This document shows, piece by piece, positions 30,969 through 38,348 of a DNA stretch of 64,000 nucleotides. The DNA is from Shewanella eurypsychrophilus (lineage in GTDB: Bacteria; Pseudomonadota; Gammaproteobacteria; Enterobacterales; Shewanellaceae). Within the stretch, counting starts at the first letter, position 1; every line of letters begins with the position of its first letter. Both the position numbers and the translations under genes were made by a program. The notes under the pieces are model-generated. The model was given only the letters and a program-made list of their open reading frames with translations. It searched no databases and was not told where the DNA came from. The stretch lies in assembly GCF_007004545.3 (NCBI RefSeq), contig NZ_CP045503.2:2760501-2824500 (forward strand). The letters are read 5' to 3'.

Positions 30969-32162
30969 TTATTCCTTCTCTTCCATGGCGAGCTGCGTCT
31001 TAGACTCTTCGGAGTCATCGTCTTGCTGCAGCAGTTTGTCTTCCGGTAGCGCGAGTTGCATCCCTTCGACCGGATAATCGAGGGCTGAGGTGATCACATT
31101 CATGCCTTGATCTAATCCTTCGGAGATCACCACTTCGGCGCCGAATTGACGGATAACGTTAACCGTTTTATAGGTGAGCTTTTTATCATCACCGAGTACG
31201 GCAATTTGCCCGTTAACAATCAAGTGTCTCGGCAGCACAGTGACATCACCTGCCTGAGTGCCAGCAATGTTGGCGGTAACATAGGTACCAAATCTGAGTT
31301 CGCTCTTTTTGGATGCTAAACCATAAGGATCCAGGACTTCGGCGACCAGATAGGTCATGCGACTGAGTTTATCGACAACCCCTTCGCTACGTACTATGGT
31401 GCCGCTCCATTCTTGCTGTTTGCCACCTAAGTCGGCAACGAGAGTCACTTGGGCATGCTTACCTTTATTGATCAGGTATTGGATCTCTTTATCTGCCAAA
31501 GGCAAACGAATTTCGGCTTTATGGGTACTTAATACCTTACCAAGGGGAGTTCCCATGCTCACATAAGAACCTAATCCAATGTTGCGACTCTCAATGAGGG
31601 CATCATAGGGCGCCTTGATCACCGTACGTTCGACGTTGCGAATAGCACGTTTAAGGCCTGCTTCGGTAGAATTAAGTTTGGCTATCTCTTGGGCGAGCTG
31701 GGGTTTACGTAGACTTAGCTCAGAGGGGACGCCATTCTTAATGCGTTTCCACTCCTCTTCGGCGACCTTTCCGAACGCTTTTTCCTGCACTAAAGTCGCT
31801 CTTGCCGAGGCAAGGCTCGCCTTAGCATCGATAAGGTCGGCGTCGTAATCACTGGGATCTATTTTGGCGAGAATATCGCCTTTCTTAACGAAGCCCCCAC
31901 GAACGAAGGTTTCGGACAAGTAAATGATCTCGCCGTTAACTTGAGAAACCAGTTCAGTTTCATACTTTGCGTTGACCACGCCGTAAGAGCTGACTGTAAA
32001 GGTCATAGGGCTGAATTCAACCTGTTTAACGGCAACCAAAGGCGTATTGTCTACCGCTTCCTTCTCTTGGGGGGGCTGCTTCAATGCTGATATAGCAAGG
32101 AAACCACCGATCCCGAGGGATAATACGACAATAGGCAAAATAATCTGTTTTTTTGTAGCCAC
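30969..32162 (-). CDS. RND periplasmic adaptor (membrane fusion) protein
   Basis: About 397 aa. N-terminal membrane anchor (QIILPIVVLSLGIGGFLAIS), lipoyl half-motifs VNGEIIYLSETFVRGGFVKK and ALIESRNIGLGSYVSMGTPL, helical hairpin between them (about 95-165), then beta-barrel and membrane-proximal domains. It links the RND permease to an outer-membrane channel. Two GTG candidates exist; 32162 has AGAGGAA at the right distance, whereas 32168 lies only one base from it, so 32162 is preferred. An FNR-like site lies about 120 bp upstream. Confidence 0.87.
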   Translation of the reverse strand: MATKKQIILPIVVLSLGIGGFLAISALKQPPQEKEAVDNTPLVAVKQVEFSPMTFTVSSYGVVNAKYETELVSQVNGEIIYLSETFVRGGFVKKGDILAKIDPSDYDADLIDAKASLASARATLVQEKAFGKVAEEEWKRIKNGVPSELSLRKPQLAQEIAKLNSTEAGLKRAIRNVERTVIKAPYDALIESRNIGLGSYVSMGTPLGKVLSTHKAEIRLPLADKEIQYLINKGKHAQVTLVADLGGKQQEWSGTIVRSEGVVDKLSRMTYLVAEVLDPYGLASKKSELRFGTYVTANIAGTQAGDVTVLPRHLIVNGQIAVLGDDKKLTYKTVNVIRQFGAEVVISEGLDQGMNVITSALDYPVEGMQLALPEDKLLQQDDDSEESKTQLAMEEKE

Positions 32163-32279
32163 GAACACTTCCTCTTGTTGAAGCCTGGATTTTTGTTTTA
32201 CAGCAAAGTAAGCTATTTTAGTGACTTGGCTTACTTTGCTTATACATCGGCGAAAGAATTTTTAACTGCTATATGTTAA

Positions 32280-32293
32280 ATGATCTGGATCAA
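32280..32293. promoter_or_regulatory. FNR/EtrA-like box upstream of the RND adaptor
   Basis: ATGATctggATCAA matches TTGAT-N4-ATCAA in 9 of 10 defined positions. The rest of 32163-32512 holds no gene that I can see. Confidence 0.45.
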
Positions 32294-32518
32294 TGTTACA
32301 TCTTGATTGTGTAAAAATGTATGTCATTGATGTAACTGAGCTAGGTAGGAGTTGTTAGATTACTTTTCGATGTTAATAGCATGATTTTAAAGGGGTTGTT
32401 TTTATCTCTTATTTAAACCCCTTGTTAACACTTGGTTAGCCTTTTAGTTGGGACGTTACTCTATATTGAAATAACGGGTCTGCGCGTCATAGTAGAAGGT
32501 AGAGTAGAGAGTAAAAAT

Positions 32519-32543
32519 TGGACTTCTATATTATAAGAAGCCC
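32519..32543 (-). terminator. Possible terminator after the DUF4382 gene
   Basis: On the minus strand, gggcttct pairs (one G-T) with agaagtcc and is followed by AATTTTT. Confidence 0.5.
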
Positions 32544-32570
32544 GAATTCACACTCATTTATTTACCGTAC

Positions 32571-32651
32571 CTAGCCACCATGGTGACCACCTCAATGGTG
32601 ACCACCTCAATGGTGACCACCTCAATGGTGACCACCTCCATGATGGCCACC
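32571..32651 (-). repeat. 15-bp tandem repeat at the 3' end of the DUF4382 gene, with in-frame TGA
   Basis: On the minus strand the unit GGTGGTCACCATTGA occurs three times in succession (plus-strand units at 32592-32606, 32607-32621, 32622-32636), followed by GGTGGTCACCATGGTGGC and TAG at 32571-32573. In the reading frame of the upstream gene each unit reads Gly-Gly-His-His-stop. Confidence 0.85.
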
Positions 32652-33611
32652 ATTGCCATTGCCGCATTGATGAACCGTTTCTTGCCCGCCCTGAGAACCT
32701 GTTTCGATGGTGATAGAGCCAGAATCTTTAAACATCACAAACGTGCCATTACTGATATCATCGGTTATTGGATCATCCAGATGTCCCAAACAACTGTAGC
32801 CTACTCGGTATTCGCCCGCCGGCAGGTATCCCATGGCGAAGTGCCAGTTACCGTCAATATCTTGCATCATAGGACTTACCGCAGAAGGCGTTGTACGTTC
32901 AGGTGCAGTCATCGTTGCCATATCTGCCATCTGAGTTATGCCAGTGACGGTATTGGGATATAGATAAGCTAAATGGGTAAACTGACCACCTATGGGATCT
33001 GTGCTTGAGTATGTGGATTCGCAGTCTGCTATCCATTGAGGGTCGACTTCTCCTATTAAGTGGCCCATATAGCGGTTGTCAACACTCCACATTCCTTCAT
33101 GGTTCAGCTGATATTGCCCTTGATGATATGAAAGCCCGCGATAGAGGTCTATCTCCATCGTGAGTGAAAGATGTTGGCCTTGGACTAAATCAAAATCCAT
33201 AACGGGAAGTCGTCCATCAGTCACATGAAGACCGTGGCGTCCCTGACCATCCTCTACGTAACAACTCTGATTGCCGTCTCCCTGGCGAGTCGTGATATAT
33301 ACATCATGGTAATTTCCCTCAGGAAACTCGATGCCAGAGATCACACTGTGACTGTCCATCCCCTGAAAATCCAGCAGGTTAAATGTCATACCTTGCAGAT
33401 CATGCTTGTGTATGACACCAGCAGCATCAGTCATAATGAGCTCATTCAAAACTAAGCCTAAATGTGACACTCCAGTCATGGGGGAGTCTGAAATGCCCAA
33501 GGACAACTGACCCGTTGACAGTACAGGTTCATTTTTAGGATCGGTGCCATCACTTCCACAGGCACTGAACAGTAGGAAAGAGGATACTAAGAGTGCAGAA
33601 GTTGTTTTCAT
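32622..33611 (-). CDS. DUF4382 lipoprotein with Gly/His-rich tail
   Basis: 329 aa from ATG 33611 (start of the signal peptide MKTTSALLVSSFLLFSACGS, lipobox FSAC); the frame is open to 33683 but the added N-terminus is not secretory. Residues about 35-160 match DUF4382 (GQLSLGISDSPMTGVSHLGL, VILNELIM-like, FNLLDFQGM, LPEGNYHDVYI-like), a periplasmic/outer-membrane carbohydrate-binding-like domain. The C-terminus is HQCGNGNGGHHGGGHH, a possible metal-binding tail, ending at the first TGA of a 15-bp repeat. A perfect FNR box lies 59-72 bp upstream of the start, so anaerobic control is likely. SD is weak (GACCCCAC). Confidence 0.75.
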   Translation of the reverse strand: MKTTSALLVSSFLLFSACGSDGTDPKNEPVLSTGQLSLGISDSPMTGVSHLGLVLNELIMTDAAGVIHKHDLQGMTFNLLDFQGMDSHSVISGIEFPEGNYHDVYITTRQGDGNQSCYVEDGQGRHGLHVTDGRLPVMDFDLVQGQHLSLTMEIDLYRGLSYHQGQYQLNHEGMWSVDNRYMGHLIGEVDPQWIADCESTYSSTDPIGGQFTHLAYLYPNTVTGITQMADMATMTAPERTTPSAVSPMMQDIDGNWHFAMGYLPAGEYRVGYSCLGHLDDPITDDISNGTFVMFKDSGSITIETGSQGGQETVHQCGNGNGGHHGGGHH

Positions 33612-33669
33612 TGTGGGGTCTACTTTATATGAATTTTTTCTAATGCTACTCCTTTGTAGGTGCTGAATT

Positions 33670-33683
33670 TTGATCTGTATCAA
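33670..33683. promoter_or_regulatory. Perfect FNR/EtrA box upstream of DUF4382 gene
   Basis: TTGATctgtATCAA, all ten defined positions match TTGAT-N4-ATCAA. Confidence 0.65.
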
Positions 33684-33841
33684 TGATGGATCAAAGGTTG
33701 ACCGCGTTACGACTAAGGTCTAATTGCTGGCGTTAGGTTTGTTTTGCTGTGATAAGCCGAGTGAAAATGGCATAAGCTTTGATATGGTAATGACTGAGTA
33801 AAGTGAGGTTGCACTGCGAAATTGAACTTGTTTCGCCGTTA

Positions 33842-33855
33842 TTGATCTGTGTCAA
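33842..33855. promoter_or_regulatory. FNR/EtrA-like box upstream of the HMA-like gene
   Basis: TTGATctgtGTCAA, one mismatch to the consensus, 114-127 bp before the next plus-strand gene. Confidence 0.4.
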
Positions 33856-33968
33856 AATTGAGTTGAAATAGTTAAAGTCCTGTTCTTTTCTGTGAGATGA
33901 TGATTTGGTCCCTTACAAATAATTATAAAATCAGCTATTTCTTTTAGAACCTAAATGAGGAATGTCAA

Positions 33969-34343
33969 ATGAGTGATTTAGACCACAGAGGCGGTGTTAA
34001 AGAAGTTAACCTTGTTGTCAGGCATTTAAAATTAGAGGGGATCACAGCTAAGAATAAGCAAGTCATCTTAGATAAGATCGATCGAATTATCGGCATTGAT
34101 AGTGTGTCATTTGATGAGGACACGGCGACATTAAATTTGGCTTATGATGCGACACATTGTGATCTTGACCTGTTTCAGCAACTTATTCAAGAGGAAGGGG
34201 CTGACTTATCTCATAGTATGTGGACCAGAGTGAAAGAGGGTTATTACAAATATGTCGATCAAAATGTAAAAGACAATTCTGAGCATGATCCCTATTGCAA
34301 TAATGCTTTACCTAAGGCTCTACCAGGAAGCAGGAAACATTAG
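33969..34343 (+). CDS. Small HMA-fold-like protein lacking the CxxC metal motif
   Basis: 124 aa cytosolic protein. Residues 14-78 (EVNLVVRHLKLEGITAKNKQ ... IDSVSFDEDTATLNLAYDAT ... DLDLFQQLIQEEGADL) show the beta-alpha-beta-beta-alpha-beta rhythm of heavy-metal-associated domains, including the 'GIDSVSFDEDTATLNLAYD' turn, but the metal-binding MxCxxC is replaced by HLKLEGI. It is similar to proteins annotated as 'cation transporter' or copper-chaperone-like in Shewanella. The tail (EHDPYCNNALPKAL) has one Cys. SD AATGAGGAATGTCAA is adequate. Function unknown; a regulatory or degenerate chaperone role is a guess. Confidence 0.65.
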   Translation: MSDLDHRGGVKEVNLVVRHLKLEGITAKNKQVILDKIDRIIGIDSVSFDEDTATLNLAYDATHCDLDLFQQLIQEEGADLSHSMWTRVKEGYYKYVDQNVKDNSEHDPYCNNALPKALPGSRKH

Positions 34344-34347
34344 TTAA

Positions 34348-35601
34348 TCAACACTTAATTTTAGGGATATCTTGCCAACAAGTGGTGTATTGTGGCGTCA
34401 GCAATTCTCGCCTCATGTGCCATTTGGGCGTAATGCCTTGGGCCGCCATAAACACTGAGTGAGAGCCGTATCTATGGTTAAGTGAATCATAGACCTTCAT
34501 TAGTTCGGGGTTTCTAGGGCTGGCAAAGAGATCCAATTGATTATTGGTTTCATTACTTAAGTCAATCAAACCCACACCCACTTTATAATAGCGAACTCCA
34601 GTGCGAAAATGTTGCTTGGCAATACGAGAAATGACTTGAGTGATCTCACCTATTTCATTGGTAGGGAAGGCGAATCTATGGGTGAACTTAAATCCTGTGG
34701 GCTGTTCGTCATAGGGAGAATTCGAAGCGAAAACAATCATCACCGAGCATAGCGAGTCTTGCTCTCTTAACTTGCTGGTGGCTATATCGGCATGTTTACT
34801 GAGTGCTTGCTGCAGCGAGGTACAATCAGTGATCCGCTCTCCCATGCTGCGGGTAGAGAATATCTGCTGTTTATCTGCTCTGGCCTGATCCCAACCCTTG
34901 CAAGGTTCCCCATTAAGTTCTCGTACCGTACGCTCCATCTCGATACTGAACTGTTTCTTGGCCAGTCCAGGTGCCATTTGAGAGAGTGCGTAGGCCGATT
35001 TAATTCCCATCAGATCCAGCTTATTCGATAAGCGCCGACCAATGCCCCAGACATGACTTGGCTTTATCTGCGAGAGAATCGCTTTTCGTTGGGCCGAGTT
35101 ATCGATGACACAGACTCCATTGTAGTCTGCGAGTTTCTTAGCGGCATGATTGGCTATCTTAGCTAAAGTTAAGGTTTCGCCCATGCCCACAGACACGGCT
35201 AATCGGGTTTCTTTCCATACTGCACGCCTTATCATTTCCCCCTGTTTTATCAGGCAAGGAATGGCGGGATAACAGCGCTTAAATGACAGAAATGATTCAT
35301 CGATGCTGTAAATATGCTGTTCGGGAGCGAAACGGCCAATGACTTCCATCATATTATTGGACAGTGAACCATACAATTCATAGTTTGAGCTAAGGGCAAT
35401 AACGCCGAATCGGTCACATTGAGCTTTTATTTTAAAATAAGGCTCAAACTTGGGGATCCCAGCATCGATAGCTTGGCGATTTGCCGCCACAATACAGCCA
35501 TCGTTATTTGATAGTACGACAATTGGACGGCCACGCCATTCGGGACGAAATACTTGCTCTGCGCTGCAATAGAAAGAGTTTGCATCGACTAAGGCAAACA
35601 T
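34348..35601 (-). CDS. umuC: DNA polymerase V catalytic subunit UmuC
   Basis: 417-residue Y-family polymerase for SOS translesion synthesis. MFALVDANSFYCSAEQVFRP holds the catalytic Asp (D6) in 'DANSFY', SIDESFLSF carries the second acidic pair, and the HhH region (SQIKPSHVWGIGRRLSNKLD) follows. C-terminal little-finger plus LFAS..., similar to the beta-clamp contact QLDLFASP in E. coli UmuC. It follows umuD by 49 bp in the same SOS-controlled unit. Confidence 0.95.
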   Translation of the reverse strand: MFALVDANSFYCSAEQVFRPEWRGRPIVVLSNNDGCIVAANRQAIDAGIPKFEPYFKIKAQCDRFGVIALSSNYELYGSLSNNMMEVIGRFAPEQHIYSIDESFLSFKRCYPAIPCLIKQGEMIRRAVWKETRLAVSVGMGETLTLAKIANHAAKKLADYNGVCVIDNSAQRKAILSQIKPSHVWGIGRRLSNKLDLMGIKSAYALSQMAPGLAKKQFSIEMERTVRELNGEPCKGWDQARADKQQIFSTRSMGERITDCTSLQQALSKHADIATSKLREQDSLCSVMIVFASNSPYDEQPTGFKFTHRFAFPTNEIGEITQVISRIAKQHFRTGVRYYKVGVGLIDLSNETNNQLDLFASPRNPELMKVYDSLNHRYGSHSVFMAAQGITPKWHMRRELLTPQYTTCWQDIPKIKC

Positions 35602-35650
35602 AAGCGTTTCATATGATTATTGCAGTCAATTATTTTCAATGAAAACCATC

Positions 35651-36073
35651 CTATTTGCGCATTGGTGTATTTGTCAGCAGCGGGTTAGGGCGATGGCAGC
35701 GAATGGAGCGGATCACGACGCCTTCGACACTGAATTGGTCATACTCATGTATGGCAACAGGTTGATTTTCTTCATTAGCAGAAAGTAATAATCGCCGTTT
35801 GGTATCAATTATTTTGCAAACAAAGTTACCGTTGTAATTTGCCACTATCACATCTTGGTTTTGCACTTTTACATGCCTGTCTACGATAAGGATATCACCG
35901 TCATAAATGCCGACATTCTGCATTGAGCCTCCATTGGCTTGGCCAATAAAGGTGGCGCTGGGATGCTCTATGAGTAACTCATCTAAGCTTAAGGGCAATT
36001 GCTTGTAATCGGCAGCTGGGCTCTCGAAACCAGTAATACCCGCACTGGCCGATATAGAGATCACTTTCATCAT
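35651..36073 (-). CDS. umuD: DNA polymerase V accessory subunit UmuD
   Basis: 140-residue LexA/UmuD-type serine peptidase that cleaves itself when RecA is active; the processed form joins UmuC. Cleavage motif Ala-Gly is in SASAGITGFESPAADY, catalytic Ser in GGSMQNVGIYDGDILIVDR and the Lys in GNFVCKIID. It starts at ATG 36073 or 36070 (adjacent Met codons). A consensus LexA box lies just upstream, so the operon is SOS-inducible. Confidence 0.93.
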   Translation of the reverse strand: MMKVISISASAGITGFESPAADYKQLPLSLDELLIEHPSATFIGQANGGSMQNVGIYDGDILIVDRHVKVQNQDVIVANYNGNFVCKIIDTKRRLLLSANEENQPVAIHEYDQFSVEGVVIRSIRCHRPNPLLTNTPMRK

Positions 36074-36090
36074 GGTTACTTCACTGTTAA

Positions 36091-36106
36091 CTGTATGTTT
36101 ATACAG
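36091..36106 (-). promoter_or_regulatory. LexA (SOS) box of umuDC
   Basis: CTGTATGTTTATACAG, which matches CTGT-N8-ACAG exactly, 18 bp from the umuD start. Confidence 0.9.
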
Positions 36107-36277
36107 TGATAAGTTTAGCAGTAATCTTCATGTAGGCAATCTTTTTCGATCTGCTGTTTAGCCCTTTTGAGAACTAGGCTGCATCTCCTTGTATTAAAAA
36201 GCAGAAATAGTCGATGTAAACTACATTTATAAACAGGAGAGGCGTTTATGAGTGTTTGAAACTAATGGAGGAGTACC

Positions 36278-37084
36278 GTGAAATGTTTTCAGATGTTGAT
36301 GGCACTTAGCCTATCCTTGTGGTTATCGACAATGGTGTTAGCCGAAGATATCGAGGTGACTATTTATGCCGATGCAAATTATCCACCTTATTCCTACTTC
36401 GAAGAGGGGGAACTGAAGGGCATTTACACTCAAATTATCAAGGTCGGCGTGTCGCGAATGAAAGGCTATAAGGTTAATCTTGTCGCCGTTCCTTGGAAGC
36501 GAGGCTTGCGCTTAATTGAAAATGGTGAAGGTTTTGCCATTTACCCTCCCTATTTTCATCTCGAAAAAAGACCTTATATCTGGCCTTACTCTATGCCTAT
36601 CTTGGATGAAAGAGTGATTGTCATGTGCCGAGAAGAGCTATTTTTCAGGGCGCTGAGGTTGAATTGGCCTGAAGATTATTATGGACTCGTTATCGGTATT
36701 AACGCGGGGTTTCATTTAGGAGGCGACGCTTTCTGGCAAGCGGTCAAGGAGGGAGAAATCAGTGTCAGCGAGGTGAAAGGAAACCGAGAAAACATTTTAC
36801 AGTTGGGGCTTAAGCGTATCGATTGCTATCTCAATGACAGGATCTCTATTTTGTGGGAGCTTAAACAACTCAAGTTAACTGGCGAGTATGATGAAGCTGG
36901 TAAACACGTAGTGCTAATGGAAGGTGCCACAGTGAGTATAGAGCAAGGCTTTGTCGGTTTTACCAACATGGATAAAGGAAAGTACCCATTTAAAGAAGAT
37001 TTTAAGAAGCAACTCGATAGCGCTATATACAATATGCGCAGAACAGGTGAAATGCAAAAAATCGTCAACGACTTTTTGCGCTAA
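36278..37084 (+). CDS. Periplasmic solute-binding protein, family 3
   Basis: 268 aa with a signal peptide (ends TMVLAED) and the SBP_bac_3 fold: VTIYADANYPPYSYFEEGEL near the start, then VPWKRGLRLIENGE. GTG start with GGAGGAG at the right distance. Proteins of this type bind amino acids or act as sensor inputs, but no permease or ATPase gene is adjacent. The sequence VPWKRGLRLIENGEGFAIYP resembles the Shewanella/Vibrio orphan 'transporter substrate-binding' group. Ligand unknown. Confidence 0.8.
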   Translation: MKCFQMLMALSLSLWLSTMVLAEDIEVTIYADANYPPYSYFEEGELKGIYTQIIKVGVSRMKGYKVNLVAVPWKRGLRLIENGEGFAIYPPYFHLEKRPYIWPYSMPILDERVIVMCREELFFRALRLNWPEDYYGLVIGINAGFHLGGDAFWQAVKEGEISVSEVKGNRENILQLGLKRIDCYLNDRISILWELKQLKLTGEYDEAGKHVVLMEGATVSIEQGFVGFTNMDKGKYPFKEDFKKQLDSAIYNMRRTGEMQKIVNDFLR

Positions 37085-37313
37085 GCTCGGGTACAAAAAT
37101 TCTACCATTTCGTCATCAATGTGCCTTTAATTGAAAAACTGAGGTACAAATCACTCCTGCTACAAGGTCTCGCTACCTGCGACTTTCGACATTTTTTGCT
37201 TAGCCACTCACTTAACTTCATGATTAAACCTGCTCTGGCATGCTTATTGTCAGTTAATGTTTTTCAAATGAGATGAATTTGGTAGAATAACGGTAATTAA
37301 AGGAGAGTTATCA

Positions 37314-38234
37314 ATGTCAGTTTATGTAGTGGGCCATAAGATCCCAGATTCAGATTCAATTTGTGGTGCTATTGCACTTGCACACCTTAGAAATCAGATC
37401 GGTGAGCCGTCTATTCCTGCTCGTTTAGGTGAACTATCACCTGAAACCGCATTTATCTTAGAAAAATTTGGTTTTGAAGCGCCAGAATTTAAAACCAGCT
37501 ATGCCGGTGAAGAGGTCTTTATCGTCGATCATTCTGAGCTGACTCAAGCGCCGGATGATATCGCCGAAGCGACAATCGTTGGAATTGTTGATCACCATAA
37601 GCTAGGTGATTTAACCACATCGACGCCATTAGAGTGTTGGATCCGCCCTGTGGGTTGTAGTAATACTATCATCAAGATGATGTACGATTTCCACAATGTT
37701 GAGATCACCAAAGATATCGCTGGCATCATGATGTGTGCAATTTTGAGTGACACGGTTATTTTTAAATCTCCTACTTGCACAACTGCCGATATCAAGTGTG
37801 TTGAAGCGTTAGCTGAAATCGCTGGCATCGAGGACTTTAAAGAGTTGGGCATGGATATGTTCAGAGTTAAGTCTGCAGTCGAAGGTACACCAGTACGTGA
37901 TCTTGTTATGCGTGACTTTAAAGACTTCAAAATGAATGGTCACCTAGTCGGTATCGGTCAATTGGAAGTTATCGATTTAGCCGTTTTTGATGATATAAAG
38001 GTTGAACTAGAAGCTGATATCGCAGCATTAAAAGCTGAAGGTGGACGCCATAGTATGTTATTGCTATTGACCGACATCATGAAAGAGGGCTCTGAGCTAT
38101 TGATCGTCAGTGATGATGCGACTCTGACCGAGCGTGCCTACGGTAAGACTACCGAGAATGGCCGCGTGTGGCTAGAGGGTGTATTGAGCCGTAAGAAGCA
38201 AGTTGTGCCTCAGCTACAGGAAGCACTGGCTTAA
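37314..38234 (+). CDS. ppaC: Manganese-dependent inorganic pyrophosphatase (family II)
   Basis: Hydrolyses PPi to two phosphates in the cytosol; 306 aa, DHH family. Metal-binding motifs in order: VGHKIPDSDSICGAIA (H/D/D near 8-16), VDHSELTQ, VDHHKLGD (DHH, near 95-99), SDTVIFKSPT, and the C-terminal RKKQ substrate-phosphate binding. SD GGAGAG precedes the ATG. Family II enzymes are uncommon beside the normal PpA in gammaproteobacteria but usual in Shewanella and Vibrio. A terminator follows. Confidence 0.93.
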   Translation: MSVYVVGHKIPDSDSICGAIALAHLRNQIGEPSIPARLGELSPETAFILEKFGFEAPEFKTSYAGEEVFIVDHSELTQAPDDIAEATIVGIVDHHKLGDLTTSTPLECWIRPVGCSNTIIKMMYDFHNVEITKDIAGIMMCAILSDTVIFKSPTCTTADIKCVEALAEIAGIEDFKELGMDMFRVKSAVEGTPVRDLVMRDFKDFKMNGHLVGIGQLEVIDLAVFDDIKVELEADIAALKAEGGRHSMLLLLTDIMKEGSELLIVSDDATLTERAYGKTTENGRVWLEGVLSRKKQVVPQLQEALA

Positions 38235-38279
38235 ACTGATCTTTATAGACAGTTAACCACTGTTAAGTAAACAGAATTG

Positions 38280-38315
38280 AAAGGCCGAAACAGCAATGAT
38301 TCGGCCTTTTATTTT
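38280..38315 (+). terminator. Terminator after ppaC
   Basis: aaaggccgaa (38280-38289) pairs with ttcggccttt (38300-38309), followed by a T-rich stretch. Confidence 0.85.
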
Positions 38316-38348
38316 GTCCGTGGAATGCTTGGTTTTAAATGCTCACTC

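Noticed and set aside
32571..32636. Selenocysteine insertion at the in-frame TGA codons
   Set aside because: No SECIS-like hairpin is evident after the TGAs and the repeats explain them as a copied stop; plain termination at the first TGA is simpler.
32580..32963. Plus-strand frame with MVTTS repeats
   Set aside because: It is the antisense of the 15-bp repeat and the DUF4382 coding region; codon pattern is not that of a gene.
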